This document shows, in pieces, positions 1-6,408 of a stretch of DNA of 8,450 nt. The first letter of the stretch is position 1. The number at the start of each line of letters is the position of its first letter. A program made the translations under genes and the position numbers. Origin of the DNA: Candidatus Kerfeldbacteria bacterium RIFOXYC2_FULL_38_9 (GTDB lineage: Bacteria > Patescibacteriota > Patescibacteriia > UBA9570 > XYC2-FULL-38-9); assembly GCA_001818355.1 (NCBI GenBank), contig MHKJ01000031.1:1-8450 (forward strand), written 5' to 3'. The notes beneath the pieces are model-generated. The model was not told the DNA's origin. It saw only the letters and a list, made by a program, of their open reading frames with translations, and ran no database searches.

Positions 1-1
1 T

Positions 2-21
2 ACTCCTTACTGGTTAGGAGT
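2..21. repeat. Imperfect 20-bp palindrome (hairpin)
   Basis: ACTCCT (2-7) is matched by AGGAGT (16-21), giving a 6-bp stem around an 8-base loop. On the minus strand it lies about 60 bases past the stop of the sensor gene, so it could be a weak termination or RNA-processing hairpin. No T tract follows it on either strand within the window, which argues against a classical intrinsic terminator. Confidence 0.3.
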
Positions 22-70
22 GCAATATGTATCTGGCCTTATGCACAGAATACCTGGTGTTAAATGGTAG
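2..70 (+). CDS. Possible 3' end of an unidentified plus-strand gene
   Basis: One plus-strand frame is open from the left edge to a TAG at 68-70 and gives 22 residues, beginning TPYWLGVQYV and ending HRIPGVKW. I recognise no family in so short a piece. Two things make it worth recording: its base composition is richer in G+C than the minus-strand gene next to it, and its stop would lie 11 bases from that gene's stop. Such a tail-to-tail arrangement is also seen at the other convergent pair in this window. Another plus frame is open to 63, so the reading is not unique. Chance is a real alternative. Confidence 0.22.
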   Translation, partial: TPYWLGVQYVSGLMHRIPGVKW

Positions 71-81
71 ATAAAGTAAAA

Positions 82-1532
82 TCACGGTTTGAAAGTAAAA
101 GAATCACTTAAATGCATTTTATTTTTCATGCCAGTATAAACATGATATTCCATTTGTAAAATACCCCACAATAATCTTACGTGATCTTCTTCAAAATTTT
201 GTAAAAAATTAATATTTTTATTGTTATGTTTCTCACCGTCAATACGTTCAGAAAACATCATCATTCCAAGAAGTCGGCCATCTATTTTAAAAGGCAAAGC
301 TATTACGCCTTGTGTGGTGGCAAATAATTTGTCTAAACTTTTTTTGGTTTTTTCTGCTAAATTATGAACAGACATGTTATCTATAGGAAATATTTCATCA
401 TTACTACTAAAGAAATGTATCCACGGTTCATCCAAAGAGTATTTTTTGTGTTTATTTTCTGGATAAATAGTTTGAAAACTACCAGATGCATGATTATAAA
501 TAATAAATTCACAATTTTTTACAGGTAAGCGCCGCATGCATTGAGAAACTAATAGTTTAACAAATTTTCGGGGGCTTTCTGTTTTGGCTAATAGTTTTTT
601 TTCATAAGCAGAATAACAATATAAATCAATATATTCTTGTTTAATAATTTTTTTGATTGGATAAAAAAACACAGCAGTTATAAAACCGAATAAAAGAGCA
701 ATATTTATTATTGTTGTTTGGGGAATAAATAATTTAATAAGTAAAACCAAAATCAAAGCCGTGATAGCAGGAATAATTAAAACAGCTGCATTTCTTTTTA
801 GTATTATTTGAATATCCATCAATCTATGCCGTAAAATTACATAAGCAGTAATACTGGAAAAAAAGACTGTTGAAGATGGTCCCATATTATATAAAGGAGA
901 GGGGTCTGCTTGACCTTTATAAACATAAGATATAATTAAAGGCAAAATTAGATTGGTAAATAGGCTAAAACATACTGGAAACGATAATGCTAATAATAGA
1001 TAACGAAATTCGTTTTTTCTATAAGCAATTTTTTCTTTTTTTATTTTGATGATGAGCAAAATAAAATGAGAGGCAAAAGTAGTTAATAATAATACTGCAT
1101 AAAGGGGATAAAGATAATTTAATAGAAAATATTTATGACTAGCAACCCCAGGAACAAAGTGAATAGTTGTGACGGTGGCATTTGTCATTCCTAAAATTCC
1201 AACTGTCAATCCAATAATTGTTGTGAATAAGAAATGGTAGATCAAGTGTTTATTTTTTGTAAAAATTAAAATAAAGTAGATGAAATTTACTGGTATCAAA
1301 GCGGCAAAAAAGTATGTTAATTTAAGAAATAAAGCGTATAATTGTTCATTTTGAAAAGGAATGTAGCCTATGGCATAATTACAAATTTGCCAACCAGTTA
1401 TTGTTGAAACAGTAAAAAAATAAACTTGATTAATCGGAGATTTAATATTTTTTAGTAAAACAAACCAGGCAATTGAGGCATCAAAGCATATGGCAAAGAT
1501 AAAAAAATATTGGCAAAATTTTCTAAGTTCAT
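82..1532 (-). CDS. Kinase-less 7TM-GAF membrane sensor, 5' end frameshifted
   Basis: Membrane receptor-like protein, about 483 residues if a single-base frameshift is repaired. In that numbering, hydrophobic helices lie near 9-27, 37-55, 72-90, 98-117, 136-164, 178-204 and 221-234, followed by RHRLMDI, the signature that ends the 7TM region of histidine kinases. Two further helices follow (about 248-269 and 274-294), then a GAF-like domain (about 313-463) with the typical ALPFKIDGRLLGMMMF strand pair. The protein ends there: there is no H-box and no ATPase domain. It is a clear paralogue of the kinase at 2447-4693 (shared GP...Y.IL..RL.DI region). The frame containing this domain has no ATG, GTG or TTG between its upstream stop (1573-1575) and TTG 1299, yet those 77 or so codons align with the paralogue's first helices. 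The ATG at 1532 is in another frame and reaches this one by one extra T in the run at 1501-1507. It ends with TGA (82-84). It may be a decayed kinase, an accessory receptor, or intact apart from a sequencing error. Confidence 0.8.
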
Positions 1533-1568
1533 GTTTACTATTAAATATCCATTCAAATATTATGTCAA
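1533..1568 (-). promoter_or_regulatory. Consensus sigma70-type promoter for a leaderless sensor mRNA
   Basis: On the minus strand TTGACA (1568-1563, perfect -35) is followed by a 17-base spacer and TTTAAT (1545-1540, one mismatch from TATAAT). Seven bases later comes ATG at 1532-1530. The expected transcription start is therefore at or next to the A of ATG, so the mRNA would be leaderless. No Shine-Dalgarno sequence precedes this ATG, in keeping with that. The promoter is the main reason for placing the start at 1532 rather than at TTG 1299. Confidence 0.7.
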
Positions 1569-1578
1569 GAGCTTAATT

Positions 1579-1593
1579 GGCTAATTCATAGCC
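1579..1593. repeat. Inverted repeat just upstream of the sensor promoter
   Basis: GGCTA (1579-1583) and TAGCC (1589-1593) form a perfect 5-bp inverted repeat around ATTCA. It sits 10 bases upstream of the -35 box of the minus-strand sensor. The position fits an activator site or operator, but a 5-bp arm can occur by chance and there is no second copy elsewhere in the window. Confidence 0.3.
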
Positions 1594-1614
1594 GTCTTAA
1601 ATATGCTTATTTAA

Positions 1615-1655
1615 TTTTAGCTAAAAAATGTAAATTTGCGCCGTCGGCTTTTTTA
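1615..1655. repeat. Palindrome and terminator-like hairpin in the intergenic region
   Basis: TTTTAGCTAAAA (1615-1626) is a perfect 12-bp palindrome. Overlapping it, TAAAAAA (1622-1628) is matched by TTTTTTA (1649-1655), and between them GCC-GTC-GGC (1640-1648) can form a tiny GC stem directly before the T tract. Read on the plus strand this resembles a weak intrinsic terminator, yet no plus-strand gene ends just upstream. It may be a relic, or it may insulate the GNAT gene from read-through. Confidence 0.3.
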
Positions 1656-1762
1656 TTGGCAAATATTAAAATTTCAGTTAATCTATGTTTAGTAATAAAA
1701 ATAAAAATCAGTTTGAATAAAATTTTTTTTATTTAATCTTGTTTTCGTTTTTTCCGTGAACC

Positions 1763-1770
1763 AAGGAGGA
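1763..1770 (+). promoter_or_regulatory. Strong Shine-Dalgarno sequence fixing a GTG start
   Basis: AAGGAGGA lies 4 bases before the GTG at 1775 and is a near-perfect anti-16S match. It decides the start of the GNAT gene. It contrasts with the other genes whose starts are visible here: none of them has a Shine-Dalgarno sequence, and their promoters sit almost on the start codon. Confidence 0.85.
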
Positions 1771-1774
1771 TATA

Positions 1775-2344
1775 GTGGAAGAAACCACCGTCCGCCTTGA
1801 TGGGCGGATAATAGTTTTGGAAGCTGTAGGAGACGAAACCTTCCGCAAAGTTAATAGTTTTGTGGAAGAGGTATATGTTCGGGCCGGACATATTACCCAC
1901 TTCGTTTCCTTCCCCGATGTTTATTTTTACGCCGTAAGAGGCGAAAAAATAGTCGGGGCCATTGGGCTCCTGAAAGAGGGGTCCGACGGTAACTTCCCGT
2001 CGGAAGTGATCTTTGGCATCAGCCTGCGAACAATCACTCACTCTCGCACTAACGGGAGCAAGGTGATTGAAATAGGCCGCTTTGCGGTCACTCAGGAAGG
2101 GGTTGCCGAAGCGCTCATCAGGTATTTGCATCAATATCTGATGATCAATGGCTTTAGGTTTGCTATTGCAAGTCTAAAGCCATACATGGCCGCGCACCTG
2201 GAAAAGATGGGCGTGGTACTGGTTAGACACCAGTATCGACCTATTATTTCCGCGGTGCCTGCGGAGTATCTGCCTTATTTTGGTGGAACTCCCCGGCCGA
2301 TTCTGGTGTCAATGGACGTTGAACTTTTTGGGGGAAAAAAGTAA
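1775..2344 (+). CDS. GNAT-fold putative acyltransferase (thermostable-hemolysin-like)
   Basis: Soluble protein of 189 residues with no signal peptide or membrane helix. The pattern is that of an acyl-CoA-type N-acyltransferase fold: a strand pair YFYAVRGEKIVGAIGL (50-65), FPSEV (74-78), the central strand VIEIGRFAV (97-105), a helix rich in A and L (109-124), FAIASLKPYMAAHLEKMGV (129-147), and a closing segment with FGGTPRPIL (169-177). This order resembles the thermostable-hemolysin and N-acyl amino acid synthase-like group, which shares its fold with LuxI autoinducer synthases; substrate and product cannot be read from the sequence. The usual length of these families is near 190-220 residues, so the gene looks complete. 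GTG start with a strong ribosome binding site; TAA stop at 2342-2344. Its G+C is about 49% by direct count over 1781-2320, far above the flanking genes, which suggests recent acquisition or a different expression class. An ordinary GNAT of unrelated function is the main alternative. Confidence 0.65.
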   Translation: MEETTVRLDGRIIVLEAVGDETFRKVNSFVEEVYVRAGHITHFVSFPDVYFYAVRGEKIVGAIGLLKEGSDGNFPSEVIFGISLRTITHSRTNGSKVIEIGRFAVTQEGVAEALIRYLHQYLMINGFRFAIASLKPYMAAHLEKMGVVLVRHQYRPIISAVPAEYLPYFGGTPRPILVSMDVELFGGKK

Positions 2345-2361
2345 ACACCGACACCAAAAAA

Positions 2362-2403
2362 ATGGAGGAGGAAGGCTAACTATCCAACTCTCTCCATCTT
2401 TTC
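2362..2403 (+). terminator. Weak hairpin downstream of the GNAT gene
   Basis: ATGGAG (2362-2367) pairs with CTCCAT (2392-2397) around a purine-rich loop of 24 bases, and a short T-rich stretch (CTTTTCT) follows. It lies between the GNAT stop and the promoter of the kinase and could end GNAT transcription. The long loop and short stem make it a weak candidate. The GGAGGAGGAA inside it looks like a ribosome binding site but no start codon follows at a useful distance. Confidence 0.3.
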
Positions 2404-2418
2404 TAAAATAACTATTTA

Positions 2419-2427
2419 TGATATACT
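2419..2427 (+). promoter_or_regulatory. Extended -10 promoter of the histidine kinase gene
   Basis: TGATATACT (2419-2427) matches the extended -10 form TGnTATAAT with one mismatch. The expected start near 2434 gives a leader of only about 13 bases, with no Shine-Dalgarno sequence before ATG 2447. The -35 region (about 2399-2404, TTTTCT) is poor, as is allowed when the TGn element is present. The kinase would thus have its own promoter, separate from the GNAT gene. Confidence 0.55.
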
Positions 2428-2446
2428 TTCATCAGCAATTCAATTT

Positions 2447-4693
2447 ATGTTTGATATAAATGATATTTTATTATTGGTTATTTATAGTAGTGAAATTTTT
2501 TTCGCTTTGTTAATTTTGTTCAAACATCGTGAGAATTTGGTTAGTAAAAGTTTTTCTTTTTTTATTTTTTGTATTGTCGGTTGGGGGCTTTCTTTATTAT
2601 TGATACAAAATATTCCAAATGTCTTTTTTGGTAAGCTTGCTTTTCTTTTTGGTTCTCTAACGCCAATAGCTTTAATATTTTTTTCTCTTACTTTTCCTAA
2701 TAAAAAACAATTTAGCAAAAAAAATTATTGGTTTTTTCTTCCCACTTTCTTTTTTGTTTTAATATCTTTGATTCCTAATACTTTATTTTTAGGATTGGCT
2801 ACAGACAATGGTTTTATAGAAACCAGCAGAGGATTATTTTATTATCCTTTTATTTTATATGTGTTATTGTATTTTTTCATTGCTATTTATTTTTTATATA
2901 TAGCATACAAAAAAACTCAAAATATAGAACGTCTACAATTTCGTTTTTTTCTTTTAGGATTAGGTATTTTTAGTATTTTATCTTTATGCTCTAATGTTAT
3001 CCTTCCTGCTTTTGGTATCAATCAACTCAACCAATGGGGACCAGCTTTTTCCATTGTTTTAATAGTTTTTACCAGTTACGCTATTTTAAAATATCGTCTT
3101 TTTGATATTAAAATTCAAGCTCAAAGAATTATCAATAAAATTTTACCAATTATTATTTCCGTTAGCATCATAATTTTTTTAGCCTTGATTTTATATCACC
3201 GCACTAGTATAGACAGAACAAAAATAGGCATAGCTATTTTAATTTTGTATTCTGTTTTATACGTTTTGTTTACTTATTTATTTTCCAGGACCAGATTAAG
3301 TCATATTTTATTTTATAAAACCCACGCTTATCAAAAAGCCTTGCAGTCTTTAGCGCAAGAAGCGGCGACGATTATTGATTTGGATTTTTTAGCCAATAGA
3401 ATAGCAGATACTCTGGTAGATAAAATGAGCGTCAACAAGGCCGCTATTTTAATTATTCCCAGCGTTAAAATAAAATCAGAATGTTATGAATTTGAGGTTT
3501 TAAAAGAAATTAATTTTCCCGCAGAAAATTTGAAAGTTTTTTTGCATCTTAACCATGATATTATTGCCGCTTTTACCAACAGCCATCTTTCTTTTGTTTA
3601 TGATGAACTGGAATATGAATTGCAAAAAAACACCTCTCTTCTGCAGAAACAAAAATTATTGGCGGCGAAAGAACTATGTGAAAGTTCTGATGCGGCCGCG
3701 ATTTTAGGTTTGCGGGTTCAAAAAACCCTGTTGGGCTTTATTGTTTTGGGTAAAAAAGAAACAAAAAAAACTTATTCTTCGGAAGATATAAATTTATTGG
3801 AAGATGTTTCCAAAGAGTTGGCTATTGCTTTGTTAAATTCCAAACTGCATCAAGAAGAAACCAAAAAATCAGAACTTTTGCAAAATGAAGTGGAAAAAGC
3901 GGTAGAGGCCTGGAAACAAAAATCGCAAGAAAACGAAGAGCTTTCCAATTTACGTTCTCAGTTTATTGCCGTCATGTCCCATCAGTTACGCACGCCTATT
4001 AGTGTCATTCGTAATAGTTTGGATCTGGTTTTGGAGGATTATCTGGGAGTGGCAAAAAAAGAAGATACACAAATTTCGGCAGAGCAAATGGGTCATATTG
4101 TGGGACTTTTAAACAACGCTCTTTTGGCTAGTGAGAATTTGAAAAACACTACCGAAAGCATTATGTCTTCCTCGGAATTTATCGGTTCTGTGCCGGGCGT
4201 CCAGATTAAACGCATTGACAGCAAAGGTTTTTTTGATCAACGCATCAATCGCGCCAAACGTCTTTTGGAGGCTAAATCTTTTAATAAAATTGTTTTTAAT
4301 TGTGCCATCAGCGAAACCATACCTGCGGAATTTATTAGTGATGAAAAGAAATTTTCTCAAATTATCGACAATTTGCTCACCAACGCCGTGATGTATACGA
4401 TTGAGGGTAGTGTGCAGTTTTCGGTGGATGCTAAAGATGGTTATTTTGTAATGAGTATTTCTGATACCGGAGTTGGCATTCCCAAAGCTGACCAGTATAA
4501 AATTTTTCAACGCTTTATCCGCATGGATAATGCCCAGCGGGTTGTGCCAGACGGTTCCGGCTTAGGTCTTTATTTGGCGCGGGTTTATACTAATTTATTG
4601 CGCGGTAGTATCACTTTTAAAAGCGAAGAAGGCAAGGGTACTACTTTTGTGGTTAAAATTCCTATTGAATACAGCTATATTGCCAGCAAATAA
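2447..4693 (+). CDS. 7TM-GAF sensor histidine kinase
   Basis: Inner-membrane sensor kinase of 748 residues; it should autophosphorylate a histidine and pass the phosphate to a response regulator, none of which is encoded in the window. Order of parts: a 7TM-type region with helices near 5-25, 37-53, 62-82, 95-115, 131-154, 163-187 and 197-215, closed by YRLFDI (216-221); two more helices (232-250, 261-280); a GAF-like domain (about 300-462) with LLGFIVLGKK; a charged coiled-coil linker (about 465-505); HisKA with SHQLRTP, phospho-acceptor H512; and HATPase_c with the N-box DNLLTNAVMY (641-650, N642 and N646), G1 box DTGVGI (673-678), F box IFQRF (686-690) and G2 box GSGLGL (703-708). All catalytic motifs are intact and there is no receiver domain. 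It is homologous to the kinase-less sensor at 82-1532. The first third is very T-rich, as expected from its hydrophobic residues. Ligand unknown. The glycosidase follows after 17 bases. Confidence 0.93.
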   Translation: MFDINDILLLVIYSSEIFFALLILFKHRENLVSKSFSFFIFCIVGWGLSLLLIQNIPNVFFGKLAFLFGSLTPIALIFFSLTFPNKKQFSKKNYWFFLPTFFFVLISLIPNTLFLGLATDNGFIETSRGLFYYPFILYVLLYFFIAIYFLYIAYKKTQNIERLQFRFFLLGLGIFSILSLCSNVILPAFGINQLNQWGPAFSIVLIVFTSYAILKYRLFDIKIQAQRIINKILPIIISVSIIIFLALILYHRTSIDRTKIGIAILILYSVLYVLFTYLFSRTRLSHILFYKTHAYQKALQSLAQEAATIIDLDFLANRIADTLVDKMSVNKAAILIIPSVKIKSECYEFEVLKEINFPAENLKVFLHLNHDIIAAFTNSHLSFVYDELEYELQKNTSLLQKQKLLAAKELCESSDAAAILGLRVQKTLLGFIVLGKKETKKTYSSEDINLLEDVSKELAIALLNSKLHQEETKKSELLQNEVEKAVEAWKQKSQENEELSNLRSQFIAVMSHQLRTPISVIRNSLDLVLEDYLGVAKKEDTQISAEQMGHIVGLLNNALLASENLKNTTESIMSSSEFIGSVPGVQIKRIDSKGFFDQRINRAKRLLEAKSFNKIVFNCAISETIPAEFISDEKKFSQIIDNLLTNAVMYTIEGSVQFSVDAKDGYFVMSISDTGVGIPKADQYKIFQRFIRMDNAQRVVPDGSGLGLYLARVYTNLLRGSITFKSEEGKGTTFVVKIPIEYSYIASK

Positions 4694-4695
4694 TT

Positions 4696-4704
4696 TGTTA
4701 TAAT
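4696..4704 (+). promoter_or_regulatory. Perfect extended -10 promoter for a leaderless glycosidase mRNA
   Basis: TGTTATAAT (4696-4704) is a perfect TGnTATAAT element. ATG 4711 begins 6 bases after it, so the expected transcription start is the start codon itself. The element lies in the 17-base gap after the kinase stop. No Shine-Dalgarno sequence is present. The -35 region inside the kinase gene is not convincing. The glycosidase is therefore probably transcribed on its own as well as by read-through from the kinase. Confidence 0.65.
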
Positions 4705-4710
4705 AAACAC

Positions 4711-6408
4711 ATGAAAAATATTTTTTTTGTCTTGCCGGTTTTTATTTTTTTTGGTTTTATAGGCACAGCTCAGGCCAGTGATCAAATTACAGAAGCCTTT
4801 GGTGTCAATTTGCATTTACATCAGCGCGTTTTGACGGAAAATCAAGAACAGGTTTTAACTTTAGCGCAAGATCATGGCGTACAGTGGGCGCGGGAAGAGT
4901 TTATTTGGCAAGACATCGAGCCTCAGGAGAATGAATTTTCTTGGACAGCTTACGATGCCGTAGTAGATAATTATCAAAAAAATAATATTAAAATTTTAGG
5001 ATTATTAACCTACAGCACCCAGTGGGCATCTACTAATCCAGACGCGGCTAATTATGAATTTTATCCCCCGGATATAGAAAAATGGAAGAATTATGTAACA
5101 GCAGTAAGTGAACACTATGCTCAAGATATTGATGCTTGGGAAATATGGAATGAGCCTAATTTAACAGGCTTTTGGCAAGGCGATGTTGATCGATACGTTG
5201 AGCTTTTAGAAGTTTCAGCTCGGGCCATTCACGAAGTCTACCCCCAAGCCAGGATTGTGCTAGGCGGACTTTCCGGTTCTGATCAGGATTTTTTAAATGA
5301 GGTTTATGCTAAAATTTCTGATCCCGGTTTGATTGACGCAGTGGCCTTTCATCCTTATCGAGAACTTAACGGTCAATTTGTCTACGCTCCGGAATATACC
5401 CGGCCTGGTTTAAATACTTTGCGTCAAGATATTTATCAAATGAAAGCCGTGATGAACGCTTATCATCAAAACGCAACGCCTATTTGGTTAACTGAAGTAG
5501 GTTGGTCCACTTCTGATGAGGGCGTCTCTCAAGCAGTACAAGCAAATTATTTATTAAGGCTCTATACCATTGCTCTGTCTATTGCCGGAGTAGAAAAAGT
5601 GTTTTGGTATTCTTTTGCAGACGATCCGCAAAAATTCGGCTTAGTAGACGATCAATATGTGCCAAAATTAGCGTTGTCTGCCTATCTTTTTGCTTATCAA
5701 CACTTAAATCAACAAAAATTTACGCAAGCCACCGCTCCTCATCAAATTTTATTAGATGATTTTACAACCAGCCAAGGATGGCAATTTATTGGTAATGCTT
5801 GCAGTACAGGCAAAGTTAACGACCATTGGCATGGTAAAATGAAAATAATTTATCAATTTAACCAAACAGAAAATTGTTATGCCCAAATAGTGTTTAATAA
5901 AGTTTTGCCAAAAAAAAGCCGAGTACTTTTTTTTCGTTTAAAAGGAGTAAACCAGCAAGCCATCATGCGGTTGCGCTTAGTAGACGCTCAAGGAGAGGTT
6001 TTTCAATATGATTTTGGCAGTACTCCTCGGGAATGGCTGGATTATGAAGTGGACTTAAAAAACTACGCCGCTCATTGGGGCAAAAATGCTGATGGTGTTT
6101 TAAATCGGCCTTTAACTTTAGAATCTGTGATTATTGACAGTAATCATGATTTAGATCAGGCTAAAATTTTACTTGATTCTTTACAAGTAAGCCTTAGCTC
6201 AGCTAAAATTTATCATTTTGTTTATAATCAGCAAGACTTTTATGCTGTTTGGAATTCAGGTACTTCTGCTATCGCCAAAATTAAATTAAAAAACAAAAGA
6301 ATCAATATAGATCGTTTAGCAAAAGAGAGTTTATTAAAATCTTCTGTGCACCGCATTTTTACGCTCCGTTTAAATGAGACTTTAAAATTTTTACAGCCGG
6401 CTTTATAG
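4711..6408 (+). CDS. Secreted clan GH-A glycoside hydrolase, GH39/PslG-like
   Basis: Exported enzyme of 565 residues, probably cleaving a beta-linked polysaccharide by the retaining mechanism. A signal peptide covers 1-22: MKN start, hydrophobic core, and A20-Q21-A22 before S23, a good type I signal peptidase site without a lipobox. The TIM barrel runs from about 28 to 335: WAREEFIWQDIEP (59-71), WEIWNEPN (143-150) with acid/base E148, AFHPY (212-216), and WLTEVGW (259-265) with nucleophile E262. The two glutamates are 114 residues apart, ending strands 4 and 7 as in clan GH-A. KFGLVDDQYVPKLALSAY closes the barrel. Residues about 346-495 look like a beta-sandwich, perhaps sugar-binding, starting at LLDDF. 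A small beta-rich tail (500-565) resembles the C-terminal domain of GH39-type enzymes. Close relatives in fold include beta-xylosidases and PslG-type exopolysaccharide hydrolases; I cannot choose the substrate. Start chosen from the promoter and signal peptide. TAG stop. Confidence 0.85.
   Translation: MKNIFFVLPVFIFFGFIGTAQASDQITEAFGVNLHLHQRVLTENQEQVLTLAQDHGVQWAREEFIWQDIEPQENEFSWTAYDAVVDNYQKNNIKILGLLTYSTQWASTNPDAANYEFYPPDIEKWKNYVTAVSEHYAQDIDAWEIWNEPNLTGFWQGDVDRYVELLEVSARAIHEVYPQARIVLGGLSGSDQDFLNEVYAKISDPGLIDAVAFHPYRELNGQFVYAPEYTRPGLNTLRQDIYQMKAVMNAYHQNATPIWLTEVGWSTSDEGVSQAVQANYLLRLYTIALSIAGVEKVFWYSFADDPQKFGLVDDQYVPKLALSAYLFAYQHLNQQKFTQATAPHQILLDDFTTSQGWQFIGNACSTGKVNDHWHGKMKIIYQFNQTENCYAQIVFNKVLPKKSRVLFFRLKGVNQQAIMRLRLVDAQGEVFQYDFGSTPREWLDYEVDLKNYAAHWGKNADGVLNRPLTLESVIIDSNHDLDQAKILLDSLQVSLSSAKIYHFVYNQQDFYAVWNSGTSAIAKIKLKNKRINIDRLAKESLLKSSVHRIFTLRLNETLKFLQPAL
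6403..6408. other. 6-bp tail-to-tail overlap with abutting stop codons
   Basis: TTATAG carries both stops: TAA of the minus-strand gene (6405-6403) and TAG of the plus-strand gene (6406-6408). There is no intergenic DNA for a terminator. I saw no GC-rich hairpin with a T tract within about 50 bases on either side, so the two mRNAs probably overlap at their 3' ends. Confidence 0.9.

Larger units (their letters stand above)
1533..1774. other. Divergent intergenic region
   Basis: This region separates the minus-strand sensor from the plus-strand GNAT gene. It holds the sensor promoter, two small inverted repeats and the GNAT ribosome binding site, each listed separately. The rest is very A/T-rich (about 1660-1745). 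I saw no convincing plus-strand promoter for the GNAT gene: TTGGCA at 1656-1661 is a fair -35, but no good -10 lies at the right distance. Only trivial open frames occur, for example ATG at 1685 with 11 codons and no ribosome binding site. Confidence 0.6.

Noticed and set aside
1297..1299. TTG at 1299 as the start of the minus-strand sensor
   Set aside because: The codons upstream stay open to 1573 and match the paralogue's first helices, and a consensus promoter points to ATG 1532.
1733..2134. 133-codon minus-strand open frame opposite the GNAT gene
   Set aside because: It lies antisense to a well-supported gene with a strong ribosome binding site, has no ribosome binding site of its own, and its protein shows no recognisable pattern.
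2362..2379. Mini-ORF ATG GAG GAG GAA GGC TAA after the GNAT gene as a leader peptide
   Set aside because: It has five codons, no ribosome binding site, no run of regulatory codons, and it lies before a separate promoter.
2482..4510. Minus-strand open frames inside the kinase gene (2482-2718, 4109-4510)
   Set aside because: They are antisense to conserved kinase sequence, including the HATPase motifs, and have no features of their own.
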